Source: an uncultured Gammaproteobacteria bacterium (GTDB lineage Bacteria; Pseudomonadota; Gammaproteobacteria; PS1; Pseudothioglobaceae). Taken from it: a stretch of 61,112 bases of DNA. The notes under the pieces are model-generated. The model ran no database searches. It was not told the DNA's origin and was given only the letters and a program-made list of their open reading frames with translations. The translations under genes and the position numbers were made by a program. Below are positions 29,876 to 39,110 of this stretch, piece by piece (the first letter of the stretch is position 1; every line of letters begins with the position of its first letter). Where the stretch lies: positions 1-61,112 of the forward strand of contig CAJXOB010000006.1 of the NCBI GenBank assembly GCA_913057955.1, in the 5' to 3' direction.

Positions 29876-30373
29876 ATGCAAATGCATAAGCTCGATGAAA
29901 GAGACATTCAGATATTGGTCATTCTTCAAGAAGAAGGAAGAATAACTAAAACTGCTCTTGCAGACAAGCTTAATTTATCTCTAACTCCTTCTTGGGATAG
30001 GCTAAAAAGGTTAGAAGAGGCTGGAATTATTGATAGTTACGGTGCAAATTTGTCCTCTTCATTCTTAGATGATTTCCATCTTGTGATTACTGAAGTTGAG
30101 CTAGAAAGTCATAAACAGGGGGAATTTTCTCGATTTGAGAAGGCTATCATTGAGTTTGATGAGGTGCTCTCGTGCTGGGCAGTTGGCGGTACAGTAGACT
30201 ATGTGATGAAAGTACTTGTTAAAGATGTATTGGAATATCAAGATTTCATAAAGAAAATCTTGAAGGCCGATATTGGACTTAACCGCTACTTTAGTTATGC
30301 AGTTTTAAATACAATCAAAGATACCAATCAGATTCCAGAGAGCTTAATTAAAAAATCAACTATAGCTAAGTAA
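29876..30373 (+). CDS. doeX: Lrp/AsnC-family transcriptional regulator, DoeX-like
   Basis: The protein has an N-terminal helix-turn-helix (KLDERDIQILVILQEEGRIT then TALADKLNLSLTPSWDRLKR) and a C-terminal RAM-type effector domain with CWAVGGTVDYVMKVLVKD. DoeX/AsnR regulators of this family sense ectoine-derived metabolites beside doeA/eutD. The frame is open back to TTG 29864. I prefer ATG 29876 (165 residues), or even ATG 29882, which begins directly with MHKLDERD; no Shine-Dalgarno sequence decides it. It converges with the doeA-like gene three bases away. Confidence 0.8.
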   Translation: MQMHKLDERDIQILVILQEEGRITKTALADKLNLSLTPSWDRLKRLEEAGIIDSYGANLSSSFLDDFHLVITEVELESHKQGEFSRFEKAIIEFDEVLSCWAVGGTVDYVMKVLVKDVLEYQDFIKKILKADIGLNRYFSYAVLNTIKDTNQIPESLIKKSTIAK

Positions 30374-30376
30374 GCT

Positions 30377-31555
30377 CTATTTGACTAATAACTTCCTGGG
30401 AACATTTGACAGACATTCACCACCATCGCTTCCAACACGAATACTCTCAGTCATTTCAAATCCCCAGTCATCAAACCAGATGGCAGGCATAAAATGAAAA
30501 GTCATATTTTCTTCAAGAACAGTCTGGTCATTGCCCCGAAGACTCATCGTGCGCTCACCCCAGTCAGGTGGATAACTGCAGCCAATAGGGTAGCCGCACC
30601 GATTGTTTTTTTCGTAACCATGCTTTTTAAGAGTTGCTTGAAAGTTGTCTGAAATTTGGGCGCAGGTGTTCCCTGGCTTAAATAACTCAATTGCATTTTC
30701 AATGCTCTCATTAATTACCTTTTCAATATCTAAGTACTTCTTAGGAGGCGTACCTAAAAACAACGTTCTTGAGCAAGGGCAGTGATACCTTGCATACGCT
30801 CCTCCAAGCTCTAAAAACATGCCTTCATTATTTTTCAGTGGCTCATCATTCCATGTCATGTGACAGGCCGCGGCCTCTTCTCCTGCCCCAATAAGAGGAA
30901 CAAAAGAAGGATAGTCGCCGTAATGACCTTGATGACCCTGTGCGCCTGCGTGCATTATTTCAGCAACCAAAACATTTTTCCTCATTCCTGGCTCTGCAAC
31001 CTGCATAACTCTTTCATAGACTCCTTCAATAACCTTACCTGCGCGTTTCATGTAGGTGATTTCAGTTTCAGATTTAACCGCTCTTTGCCAGTTAACTAGG
31101 CCTGTTTGATCACTAAAATTTGCTGCAGGTAGTGAGCTATATAGCGATTCTGCTGCTCTCGCTGAGAAGTAATAATTATCTTTTTCTAGGCCAATTCTTT
31201 TGTTATGAAGACCTTTTTCTTTTAAGATGCCTGAAAGGAATTCCATTGGATGTCTCTCAGGACTCATGACGTAATCATCTGGATAGGCCAGGATGCTATT
31301 TAAGTCAAGGTCTGTTGTTAGTTCAGCACCCTTTGCGTCTATTCCTCTGCCATACCAAAAGAGACCCCCATCTGTTGTAATAACAACACATTGATGGACA
31401 TAAAATGACCAACCATCATATCCGGTTAGCCAAAACATATTTGCAGGATCGTAAACAATTAAGACATCTACATTTAAAGCATTCATGGACTTGCGAGTCT
31501 TTAATTGTCTCTCAAGGTATTCTTCTTTTGTAAATCTTCTTCTCTCTTGTTTCAT
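30377..31555 (-). CDS. doeA: Ectoine hydrolase-like M24-fold protein (DoeA/EutD)
   Basis: DoeA opens the ring of ectoine to acetyl-diaminobutyrate. The 392-residue protein has the creatinase-like N domain with WLTGYDGWSFYVHQCVVIT and the pita-bread C domain with GCSYPPDWGERTMSLRGND, both characteristic of the DoeA/EutD group. The canonical M24 metal-binding Asp pair is not present: the segment reads LELGGAYARYHCPCSRT (Glu249, His258), as in metal-independent creatinase relatives. It is downstream of the PLP enzyme gene, 18 bp apart, with AAGGAG before the ATG. A related M24 amidohydrolase acting on another solute cannot be excluded. Confidence 0.8.
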   Translation of the reverse strand: MKQERRRFTKEEYLERQLKTRKSMNALNVDVLIVYDPANMFWLTGYDGWSFYVHQCVVITTDGGLFWYGRGIDAKGAELTTDLDLNSILAYPDDYVMSPERHPMEFLSGILKEKGLHNKRIGLEKDNYYFSARAAESLYSSLPAANFSDQTGLVNWQRAVKSETEITYMKRAGKVIEGVYERVMQVAEPGMRKNVLVAEIMHAGAQGHQGHYGDYPSFVPLIGAGEEAAACHMTWNDEPLKNNEGMFLELGGAYARYHCPCSRTLFLGTPPKKYLDIEKVINESIENAIELFKPGNTCAQISDNFQATLKKHGYEKNNRCGYPIGCSYPPDWGERTMSLRGNDQTVLEENMTFHFMPAIWFDDWGFEMTESIRVGSDGGECLSNVPRKLLVK

Positions 31556-31573
31556 TACATTCTCCTTAAGTTA

Positions 31574-32767
31574 CTAAGAAATTTCTTTAAATGCTTGATC
31601 TAAATCAGCAATTAGATCTTCAACATCCTCAATACCGGTTGAGTACCTTACTAAACCTTCGGGGATTCCAGCGGCCATTCGCTCTTCTGCGCTGCACTCT
31701 ACATGACTAGTTGTTAGTGGAGGGCCAACGACAGTTTCAACGCATCCTAAGTTAGCTGCCATATGAGCATATTCAAGTTTTGGTAAGAATTTTTTAATTG
31801 CATCTAAGCCGCCTTTGACAGAAAAACTTAACATTCCCCCAAAACCACCATTCATTTGCTCTTTAGCTATCTCATGACCTGGGTGAGACTCTAAGCCAGG
31901 GTAGTTAACCTGTTCCACTGAAGGGTGATTTTGTAAGTACGAAGCAATTAACATTGCGCTTTCATTTTGTCTTTGAACGCGAAGCTTTAATGTTTTCATA
32001 CCTCTTAGGAGGCTATAAGCATCCATAGGGGCTAGGGTAGCGCCGTTTATTTCACGGTAGTGGTACACTTTCTTAACTAAGTCTTTACTGCCGCATATCA
32101 CCCCTCCAAGAGCATCTGCGTGACCCCCTAGGTATTTAGAGGCAGAGTGCAGGGTAATGTCAGCACCAAGCGCAAGAGGGTTTTGATTAATTGGTGTTGC
32201 GAACGTATTATCAACTACAACTAGGGCGCCTACTTTTTTAGCTGCTGCGCTTAAGCGCTTGATGTCTGTTATTTTAATGGTTGGGTTGGTTGGCGTCTCT
32301 AAATATAACACCTTGCAGCCCTTAGCAATTTCACGTTCTATTTGCTCATAATCACCGGTTTCACAAAGGCTAACATTAATATTAAGTGGCGGTAAAAATT
32401 CATTAAAAATGACATTTGTGCCCCCATAACTATCCTTGATTGAAACAAGGCGGTCGCCAGGCTTTAAAAAGGTGGCTAAGGTATTACTAATTGCCGCCAT
32501 CCCCGAGGAAAAGCTAGTTGCCGCTTCAGCACCTTCAAGTTCTTTTACTTTGTCCTCAAAAGCGCGCACTGTTGGGTTTGTATTTCGAGAATAGATATGG
32601 CCTTCAGCCTCACCTAGGGCAACTTTATGCCAGGTATCAATATCTTTGTATGCAAATGAAACACTGTGAACGACTGGAACCTGAGTAGAACGTTCATATA
32701 GTTCGTGTTCTTGTTCACCACCCCAAATACTTTTAGTGGACTGGCCGATCTGTTTTTTTTCAAGCAT
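31574..32767 (-). CDS. Cystathionine gamma-lyase/synthase-family PLP enzyme
   Basis: The 397-residue protein is a Cys/Met metabolism PLP enzyme. It has the phosphate-binding YSRNTNPTVRAFE (Tyr60, Arg61), DNTFATP with the cofactor Asp186, and the Schiff-base motif SASKYLGGHADALGG with Lys211. Members act as cystathionine gamma-synthase, gamma-lyase or methionine gamma-lyase, and sequence reading alone cannot separate these. It is first in a two-gene operon with the doeA-like gene, so it may act on a C4 amino acid from solute breakdown rather than in methionine synthesis. Confidence 0.8.
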   Translation of the reverse strand: MLEKKQIGQSTKSIWGGEQEHELYERSTQVPVVHSVSFAYKDIDTWHKVALGEAEGHIYSRNTNPTVRAFEDKVKELEGAEAATSFSSGMAAISNTLATFLKPGDRLVSIKDSYGGTNVIFNEFLPPLNINVSLCETGDYEQIEREIAKGCKVLYLETPTNPTIKITDIKRLSAAAKKVGALVVVDNTFATPINQNPLALGADITLHSASKYLGGHADALGGVICGSKDLVKKVYHYREINGATLAPMDAYSLLRGMKTLKLRVQRQNESAMLIASYLQNHPSVEQVNYPGLESHPGHEIAKEQMNGGFGGMLSFSVKGGLDAIKKFLPKLEYAHMAANLGCVETVVGPPLTTSHVECSAEERMAAGIPEGLVRYSTGIEDVEDLIADLDQAFKEIS

Positions 32768-33024
32768 AAATAACCTCTGATAATTGCGTTGAGTATAAAA
32801 AAAAATGATAATAAATCACTTAAATCCTATTTTCAAGGCAGCGCTTAATAAGCCTTTATCTTGATTAAAATTATTATACATCTAGAATGAGGCTTTTGAC
32901 AATCATGAGTTTTCATATTGGCATTCATATTATTAAAATTTTGATCAATAAATAAATATTGCTAAATTAATAGTTTCTGATATATTGCGAGTCTGTATTA
33001 CGTCATATTCATCTTTTTAATACT

Positions 33025-33972
33025 ATGAGTAAATCTACTTCTGAAGAGATGGCTAGTAAAGATACAACGATTTTTAAATCAAACTTTCTCTGCGTCTTTT
33101 CAATACTCCTTTTTGCAACTGGCTTTCCTGCTGCTGAATACTTATTAAAGGACTGGGATGTTGTAAGTGTTATCACTGCTCGCAGTGTGTTTTCATTTAT
33201 TTTAATATTTTTTATTTGGGTGGTAATCGAGGGAATTCGAGCAGTAAGAGCGGCTAAATGGATAAAAGGTTTTTGGATTGGCGCAACTGGGTTTGGAATT
33301 GGCTCTTTTTTTATTCTTATACTTCAGTCATTAACGTCACCAGTTATTGCTGCATTAGCCGTTGCAACAATGCCACTTGCTGCAGTATCCTTAGAGATGT
33401 TTTTAGACGGTCGCAAAATGACGCGCTGGTTTTTCTTTGGAGTGGTTTTAGTTTTATTGGGTGGGTTTGTGGCATCAGGGGCAACTTTTGAGAATGACGG
33501 CATGGGCTTTGCAGCATTAATTGGAATTACTGGAGTAGCTTTATTTGCATGGAGCTCTAGGGCAACAGTTAAAAACCTTCCTGGAATGACTACTCTTGGC
33601 CAAACTGCTGTGACGACCTCTGGAATGGCGGGATCAACAATTATCTTATATTTTATCTGCAGTATTTTTCTTGATATAACTGAAACTGCATCTCCAATAA
33701 CCTTAGAGCACTTAGGATTAGTTCTTATTTATGGTTGGCTTGGACTAGGAATATCTCAAATTTTTTGGATTAAAAGTGTTAGCAAGCTTGGCATTGGCGT
33801 TGCATCATTTCATTTAAATGCAGCCCCATTTTACGTGATGCTTATTCTTTTTATTCTTGGCGATAGCTGGGTTTGGAGTCAAGCTATTGGAGCAGTGATT
33901 GTTATTACTGGAGTAATATTAGCTCAGCAAAAGTCTACGAATAAAAAAGCTGAATTCTTTGAGTTACCTTAA
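33025..33972 (+). CDS. EamA/DMT-superfamily membrane transporter
   Basis: The 315-residue protein is predicted to have ten membrane helices in two EamA repeats. The first repeat opens LCVFSILLFATGFPAAEYLL and the second spans about residues 160-300, ending GAVIVITGVILAQQ. DMT permeases export or import amino acids, drugs and metabolites; the substrate is unknown. It diverges from the PLP enzyme-doeA operon across 257 bp of AT-rich sequence and might be regulated with it. Its end overlaps the convergent prmC by 9 bp. Confidence 0.85.
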   Translation: MSKSTSEEMASKDTTIFKSNFLCVFSILLFATGFPAAEYLLKDWDVVSVITARSVFSFILIFFIWVVIEGIRAVRAAKWIKGFWIGATGFGIGSFFILILQSLTSPVIAALAVATMPLAAVSLEMFLDGRKMTRWFFFGVVLVLLGGFVASGATFENDGMGFAALIGITGVALFAWSSRATVKNLPGMTTLGQTAVTTSGMAGSTIILYFICSIFLDITETASPITLEHLGLVLIYGWLGLGISQIFWIKSVSKLGIGVASFHLNAAPFYVMLILFILGDSWVWSQAIGAVIVITGVILAQQKSTNKKAEFFELP

Positions 33973-34758
33973 TTGAGCAAGGATTGCCCTGTCAACTTTA
34001 TTGAGGTCTTTAAACGCCTTAATATTTACGAAAGATTCCTCAAGTAGTCCAAGAATTTGCTTTTTCTGATTATATCCATGCTCCAAAAGAAGGTACCCAC
34101 CTTGATTTAGAAATTCAGGTGACTGAGAAATAATTTTTCTAATATCATCAAGGCCATCTTTGCCTGAGATTAAAGCCTCTATAGGTTCATATTTAAGACT
34201 ATGAAGATGGGGATCTTGATCTTCAATATATGGTGGATTACTAACAATTAAATCAAATTTATCTTTTGGCAAGGCATCAAACCAATCGCCACAGTAAAAG
34301 TCAATCTTATTCGTTGCATTAATCTGAGCAATTTTTAATGCATCATTAGATTGATCTGTCGCCGTTATGGCCCAGCTAGGAAACTTTTCAGAAAGAGTTA
34401 TGGCTATTATGCCGCTTCCAGTTCCAAGGTCTAATGCGCTTATTTTTTTATTTGTATCAAATGTATCAAGCGCAATATCGATTAATAGTTCTGTTTCAGG
34501 TCTTGGAATTAGAGTTGCAGGTGAGACAACAAAATCAAGGTCATAAAACCCTTGAGAGCCTTTAAGATAAGCAAACGGTTTGCCATTAGTCCTTTGTTTG
34601 ATTAGGTTGTTAAGTGTTTTGTGTTCAATATCATTTAGCTCATAACCTGGGTTAGAAAAAAGCTGCTCTTTAGTTTGATCTAGCGCTAAAGTTAAGAGTT
34701 TTGAAATATCTTTGACATCCGCCTTAAGATAGTCTTTAGTAGATTTTCTTATAAACAT
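33964..34758 (-). CDS. prmC: Peptide chain release factor N5-glutamine methyltransferase
   Basis: PrmC methylates the Gln of the GGQ motif in release factors RF1 and RF2. The 264-residue protein has the SAM-binding motif ALDLGTGSGIIAITLS and the catalytic NPPY in LIVSNPPYIEDQDPHL, preceded by the family segment PATLIPRPETELLID. prfA, its common neighbour, is not present. Its start region is shared with the divergent trmL. Confidence 0.95.
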   Translation of the reverse strand: MFIRKSTKDYLKADVKDISKLLTLALDQTKEQLFSNPGYELNDIEHKTLNNLIKQRTNGKPFAYLKGSQGFYDLDFVVSPATLIPRPETELLIDIALDTFDTNKKISALDLGTGSGIIAITLSEKFPSWAITATDQSNDALKIAQINATNKIDFYCGDWFDALPKDKFDLIVSNPPYIEDQDPHLHSLKYEPIEALISGKDGLDDIRKIISQSPEFLNQGGYLLLEHGYNQKKQILGLLEESFVNIKAFKDLNKVDRAILAQLR

Positions 34759-34900
34759 GGAAAAAATTAGGTTGCTTGGGATTGTAAAAAACTTCTAATT
34801 TTTAGGGAATTTTGCATACTTAATATTATATCAACAAGCGAGTTTTGATAATTGGTTTATGTTCTATGGGATGATAATGTTATTTGTTGAAAGAAGCGGC

Positions 34901-35350
34901 ATGTTAAATTTAGTATTATTCCAACCCGAAATACCAAGTAACACAGGAAGTTTGATACGTTTGTCAGCAAATATGGGGGCAAATCTTCACCTTATAAAGC
35001 CTTATGGATTTGAGATTAATGATAAGCGCTTAAGGCGAGCTGGGCTTGATTATAAAGAGCTTGCAAATGTTTATGAGTATGAAAATTTTAATGACTACTT
35101 AGACAAAGCCAATCCCGCTAAGCTCTATTTTGTTAGCACAAAGGTAAGTAAAAGCTATGCTGACGTTAAATATCATAGTGATGATTCATTTTTATTTGGC
35201 TCTGAAACCAAAGGCCTTCCAACTGAAATAATGGACGAATATGATGGTATTACTCTGCCTATGCAAAAAGGCTCAAGAAGCTTAAACCTTTCAAACTGCG
35301 TTTCAATTGTAGCTTATGAGGCATGGAGGCAGGTCGGATTTACTAACTAA
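34901..35350 (+). CDS. trmL: tRNA (cytidine/uridine-2'-O-)-methyltransferase TrmL
   Basis: TrmL methylates the 2'-hydroxyl of nucleotide 34 in certain tRNA-Leu species. The protein is a SPOUT-family trefoil-knot enzyme with LFQPEIPSNTGSLIRLSANM, DKRLRRAGLDY, LFGSETKGLP and SRSLNLSNCVSIVAYEAWRQ. The frame is open from 34859, but similarity to TrmL begins at MLNLVLFQPE. I therefore start at ATG 34901 (149 residues), with a weak GAAAGAAG ribosome site in front. The longer N terminus would be an unusual hydrophobic addition. Confidence 0.94.
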   Translation: MLNLVLFQPEIPSNTGSLIRLSANMGANLHLIKPYGFEINDKRLRRAGLDYKELANVYEYENFNDYLDKANPAKLYFVSTKVSKSYADVKYHSDDSFLFGSETKGLPTEIMDEYDGITLPMQKGSRSLNLSNCVSIVAYEAWRQVGFTN

Positions 35351-35363
35351 AGGGTGTATTTTT

Positions 35364-36293
35364 TTAGCTTAGCTCAACTAATTGGTAGGCATTATTAAAG
35401 TCTTTAATTGAAACTTCATTTTTCCCAGCAAGCTGGACTTTTTTAAGGCTTAATACGCCGTTTCCAGTTGCAACATAACAAGTGGCTTTACTTTGTTCAA
35501 CAACCATTCCTGGGGGTTTGGAGGATTCATACCGCACTTCTTCAGCCTCTGAAATTCTAATAACCTTGTTTTCAAATTGCGTAGCTTTTGCATTAGTTTG
35601 AGCTATTGGGCGAGGATTAAATGCTCTAATCATGAGGCTTATATTTTTTGCGCTTTGAGTCCAGTCTATTTGTGCCTCGCCTTTCAAAATCTTTTTTGCA
35701 TAAATTGCATCATCATCATTTTGAGGCATGACCTTTAATTCCTTTAACCGATTTAAAGCGTCAAGTATTAATACTGCCCCCATAACTGATAAAGAATCAG
35801 TGAGCGATTTAGAAGTATCATTGTTTTCAATTAAATATGTTTGTGTAAGCAAAACATCTCCAGTATCTAGTCCTTCATTCATTTGCATAATTGAGACTCC
35901 AGTCTCTTTATCTCCTGAAAGAATAGCCCGCTCAATTGGTGCAGCACCTCTCCATCGAGGTAGTAGTGATGCATGAATATTAAGACATCCATGCCTTGGA
36001 GCTCTAAGTGCTTTAGTTGAAAGTATTTGGCCATATGCTGCGACCACCATGACATCAGGATTTAGAGAGGTAAGTTTTTTTTGGTTTTTTTCATTACTGA
36101 AATCTTCAGGCTGAATGACTAGTAAATTATTTTCTTCTGCGTAAAGCTTCACTGGGCAAGCTGTTAAAATCTTCCCTCTTCCTTTTGGCCTATCAGGCTG
36201 GCAATATACAGCAATTACCTCATGATCCGATTTATGAAGAATGGCTAAAGATTCGACAGCAAATTTAGGGGTTCCTGCAAAAACTATGCGCAT
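35364..36293 (-). CDS. fmt: Methionyl-tRNA formyltransferase
   Basis: Fmt adds the formyl group to initiator Met-tRNA. The 309-residue protein has the N-terminal catalytic domain with FAGTPKFAVESLAIL, QPDRPKGRGK, the formate-binding NIHASLLPRWRGAAPIERAI and the conserved DTGDVLLTQ. A C-terminal tRNA-binding OB-like domain follows from about residue 205. It overlaps the argH stop by one base. def and rsmB, frequent neighbours, are absent here. Confidence 0.97.
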   Translation of the reverse strand: MRIVFAGTPKFAVESLAILHKSDHEVIAVYCQPDRPKGRGKILTACPVKLYAEENNLLVIQPEDFSNEKNQKKLTSLNPDVMVVAAYGQILSTKALRAPRHGCLNIHASLLPRWRGAAPIERAILSGDKETGVSIMQMNEGLDTGDVLLTQTYLIENNDTSKSLTDSLSVMGAVLILDALNRLKELKVMPQNDDDAIYAKKILKGEAQIDWTQSAKNISLMIRAFNPRPIAQTNAKATQFENKVIRISEAEEVRYESSKPPGMVVEQSKATCYVATGNGVLSLKKVQLAGKNEVSIKDFNNAYQLVELS

Positions 36294-37678
36294 TACTTAA
36301 TGGATTTACGCCCTGTTTTAATAGCAATTAAGATTTGTTTTGGTGAGGTTCCGCCTAGATGGTTGCGAGCATTAATAGAGCCTTCTAGAGAGATTACATC
36401 AAAAATATCTTCTTCAATTAATGAGTTGAAGTTTTTAAGCTCATCAATTGTAAATTCACTCAAGTCCTTACGTTCTTTAAGTCCATAAGAAACAGCTCTT
36501 CCAACGACATCATGCGCGTCCCTAAAAGCTAAACCTTTCTTTACAAGATAATCAGCTAAGTCAGTTGCAGTAGTGTAGCCTTTAAGCGCTGATTGATACA
36601 TATTATCTTTGTTAGTATTAATCGTTGGCACCATATCTGCAAAAATACGAAGACAAGCATAAATAGTTTCAACACTATCAAATAGTGGTTCTTTATCCTC
36701 TTGGTTATCCTTGTTGTATGCTAATGGCTGGCCCTTCATTATTGTTAAAAGTGAAATTAAATTACCAGTTACTCGACCAGTTTTCCCTCGGACCAACTCA
36801 GGAACATCTGGATTTTTCTTTTGAGGCATAATCGATGAGCCTGTGCAAAAACTGTCAGGCAGAGATATGAATTCAAATTGCGCGCTTGACCATAGAATGA
36901 TTTCTTCAGAAAACCTTGAAAGATGCATCATAATTAAGCTTGCATTTGAAGCAAATTCAATCGCGAAGTCACGGTCACTGACTGCATCAATAGAATTTAA
37001 GCTTATTCGCTCAAATCCTAAAAGTTCAGCAGTTCGCTCACGATTAATTGGGTAACTAGTTCCTGCAAGAGCAGCGCTTCCTAGAGGCATTGTATTAATT
37101 CTTTTAAAGCTTTCTTGAAGTCGCTCACGATCTCGCTTGAACATTTCAAAATAAGCTAATAAGTGATGACCAAAGCTAATCGGCTGTGCGGCTTGGAGGT
37201 GTGTAAATCCAGGCATAATGGTTTCTATTTCTTGCTCTGCAAGGTCAAGAAGGGCATTTAATAGCCTTTCTAGTTCTTTCGTAATGAGTCGAACCTGATC
37301 TCTAAGGTAGAGCCTAATATCGGTCGCAACTTGATCATTTCGAGAACGACCAGTATGAAGTTTTTTTCCTGGATCTCCACAAATTTCAGTTAATCGAGAC
37401 TCAATATTCATATGAACATCTTCCAGCTCAATCGACCAACTAAATTGACCGTTAATTATCTCATCCTTAACTTTTTCAAGACCCTCAATAATTCGCTTTA
37501 ATTCTATACTTGTTAGAACATCAACTTCACTAAGCATTGTTGCATGAGCAATAGAGCCCTCAATATCATAGAGCGCAAGAACTTTGTCAAAAGAAACAGA
37601 TGCGCCAAAGATTTTGACAAATTCATCTGTTGGCTCACTAAAGCGCCCACCCCATAAATGATTTGTTTCAGATTTCAT
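36293..37678 (-). CDS. argH: Argininosuccinate lyase
   Basis: ArgH releases arginine and fumarate from argininosuccinate in the last step of arginine synthesis. The 461-residue protein begins [20 protein letters not shown] and carries the superfamily signature [20 protein letters not shown]. Other conserved parts are [19 protein letters not shown] and [17 protein letters not shown]. It is followed by fmt with a one-base overlap and diverges from hemC across 222 bp. Confidence 0.97.
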   Translation of the reverse strand: MKSETNHLWGGRFSEPTDEFVKIFGASVSFDKVLALYDIEGSIAHATMLSEVDVLTSIELKRIIEGLEKVKDEIINGQFSWSIELEDVHMNIESRLTEICGDPGKKLHTGRSRNDQVATDIRLYLRDQVRLITKELERLLNALLDLAEQEIETIMPGFTHLQAAQPISFGHHLLAYFEMFKRDRERLQESFKRINTMPLGSAALAGTSYPINRERTAELLGFERISLNSIDAVSDRDFAIEFASNASLIMMHLSRFSEEIILWSSAQFEFISLPDSFCTGSSIMPQKKNPDVPELVRGKTGRVTGNLISLLTIMKGQPLAYNKDNQEDKEPLFDSVETIYACLRIFADMVPTINTNKDNMYQSALKGYTTATDLADYLVKKGLAFRDAHDVVGRAVSYGLKERKDLSEFTIDELKNFNSLIEEDIFDVISLEGSINARNHLGGTSPKQILIAIKTGRKSIK

Positions 37679-37863
37679 TGTTTACTTTACTCTGTAATTA
37701 ATACGAATTTCAATTACAGGACATTATTCCACTATATAGACGATAAGTTACTGAAAATGAGATAAAAACCTTTCTTAAGTGAGTAATAATAACCAAAACC
37801 TTATTTTTTTCATCATAATATTATTGTCAAAAGCCAACACTATCAATAAACACTCGATAAAAT

Positions 37864-37878
37864 ATTGTTGGCAACAAT
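37864..37878. promoter_or_regulatory. Short palindrome in the hemC 5' region
   Basis: ATTGTTG (37864-37870) and CAACAAT (37872-37878) are a perfect inverted repeat around a single G, 23 bp before the hemC GTG. TAAAAT just upstream (37858-37863) could be a -10, so the palindrome would lie at the transcript start. It could be an operator or an mRNA hairpin; no regulator is identified. Confidence 0.35.
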
Positions 37879-37900
37879 TTGAATTGGAGACATAATTACA

Positions 37901-38809
37901 GTGCTTAAAATTGCAACACGGAAAAGCCCTTTAGCCTTATGGCAAGCAGAGTTTGTAAAATCAAGATTACAAGTTTTTTATCCTGACTTAGAAATTGAGT
38001 TAGTAAAAATGAGTACCCAAGGGGACAAGATATTAAATTCACCACTTTCAAAAATTGGTGGAAAAAGTCTATTTATTAAAGAATTAGAAATAGGCATTTT
38101 GGAAGGAAGGGCGGATATTGCGGTCCATTCTATGAAAGATGTTCCCTACCAATTACCAAAAGAATTCCAAGTTGGTGCAATTTTAGAGCGAGAAAATCCA
38201 TTTGATGCATTTGTTTCAAATGATTTTGATAGTATAAATGAACTTCCAAAGGGTGCTAGAGTAGGCTCATGTAGTTTAAGGCGCATTGTTCAATTAAAAG
38301 CATTAAGGCCTGATCTGAGCATTTTAGATTTACGAGGAAATGTTAATACTCGATTAAGTAAGTTAGATGAAGGTGAATATGATGCAATTATCTTGGCTTG
38401 CTCAGGCCTTATAAGGCTAGGTTTTGAGGGTAGAATTAAGCAGCATCTTAGTGCTGAAAAATCCTTACCAGCAGTTGGACAGGGTGCTTTAGGTATTGAG
38501 ATTAGAAAAGGAGATAAAGAAATAATCAGCCTAATAAGTTCACTGGTTCATAAAAAAACCATGATTGAAGTTAGTGCTGAAAGAGCATTTAACGCTACCC
38601 TTGAGGGTGGATGCTCTGTTGCAATTGGTGCCTATGCAACAAGTAATAATGATGAGCTTCATCTTAAGGGTATGGTGGGTAATGTTGATTCTGGAGTTAT
38701 TTTAAGGGCAGAAGAGGCAGGTGATGTATCTGAGCCTAATGCACTAGGAGAGCTTGTTGCCAATAAACTATTATCTATGGGCGCAAAAGAGCTCTTGAAA
38801 GAGGTTTGA
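37901..38809 (+). CDS. hemC: Porphobilinogen deaminase (hydroxymethylbilane synthase)
   Basis: HemC joins four porphobilinogens to hydroxymethylbilane in heme synthesis. The 302-residue protein begins with IATRKSPLALWQAEFVK, has the active-site loop region SMKDVPYQLP, and binds its dipyrromethane cofactor at Cys238 in LEGGCSVAIGAYA. The start is GTG 37901, preceded by TTGGAGA. hemD, its usual partner, is not next to it; the pterin dehydratase gene follows after one base. hemJ lies 1.4 kb downstream. Confidence 0.96.
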   Translation: MLKIATRKSPLALWQAEFVKSRLQVFYPDLEIELVKMSTQGDKILNSPLSKIGGKSLFIKELEIGILEGRADIAVHSMKDVPYQLPKEFQVGAILERENPFDAFVSNDFDSINELPKGARVGSCSLRRIVQLKALRPDLSILDLRGNVNTRLSKLDEGEYDAIILACSGLIRLGFEGRIKQHLSAEKSLPAVGQGALGIEIRKGDKEIISLISSLVHKKTMIEVSAERAFNATLEGGCSVAIGAYATSNNDELHLKGMVGNVDSGVILRAEEAGDVSEPNALGELVANKLLSMGAKELLKEV

Positions 38810-38810
38810 T

Positions 38811-39101
38811 TTGATTTTATCTAATAAACAATTAAATGAATACCTAGAAGACCTTAATGGTTGGAGCGTCGTAAATGAAAAGCTCTCCAAGACCTTTAAG
38901 TTTTCCAACTTTATCCAGGCTTTTGGTTTTATGACTCAAGTCGCAATCACATCAGAAGCTATGGATCATCACCCAGAATGGTCAAATGTTTATAATAGGG
39001 TTGAGATTAATTTGGTTACTCATAGTGAGGGCGGCATAACCAAGCTTGATATTGAGCTGGCTATGAAGGTTGATTCTATCAGTAGCTCTATCAAACCATA
39101 A
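38811..39101 (+). CDS. phhB: Pterin-4a-carbinolamine dehydratase
   Basis: This small enzyme dehydrates 4a-hydroxytetrahydropterin so that the cofactor can be recycled. The 96-residue protein has the family signature SEAMDHHPEWSNVYNRVEI, with the two active-site His residues, and LNGWSV near the N terminus. The start is TTG 38811, one base after the hemC stop; GAGG at 38801-38804 supports it. The partner phenylalanine hydroxylase is not in the window, so its role may be in molybdopterin or pterin turnover. Confidence 0.9.
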   Translation: MILSNKQLNEYLEDLNGWSVVNEKLSKTFKFSNFIQAFGFMTQVAITSEAMDHHPEWSNVYNRVEINLVTHSEGGITKLDIELAMKVDSISSSIKP

Positions 39102-39110
39102 GTAAGCTAA

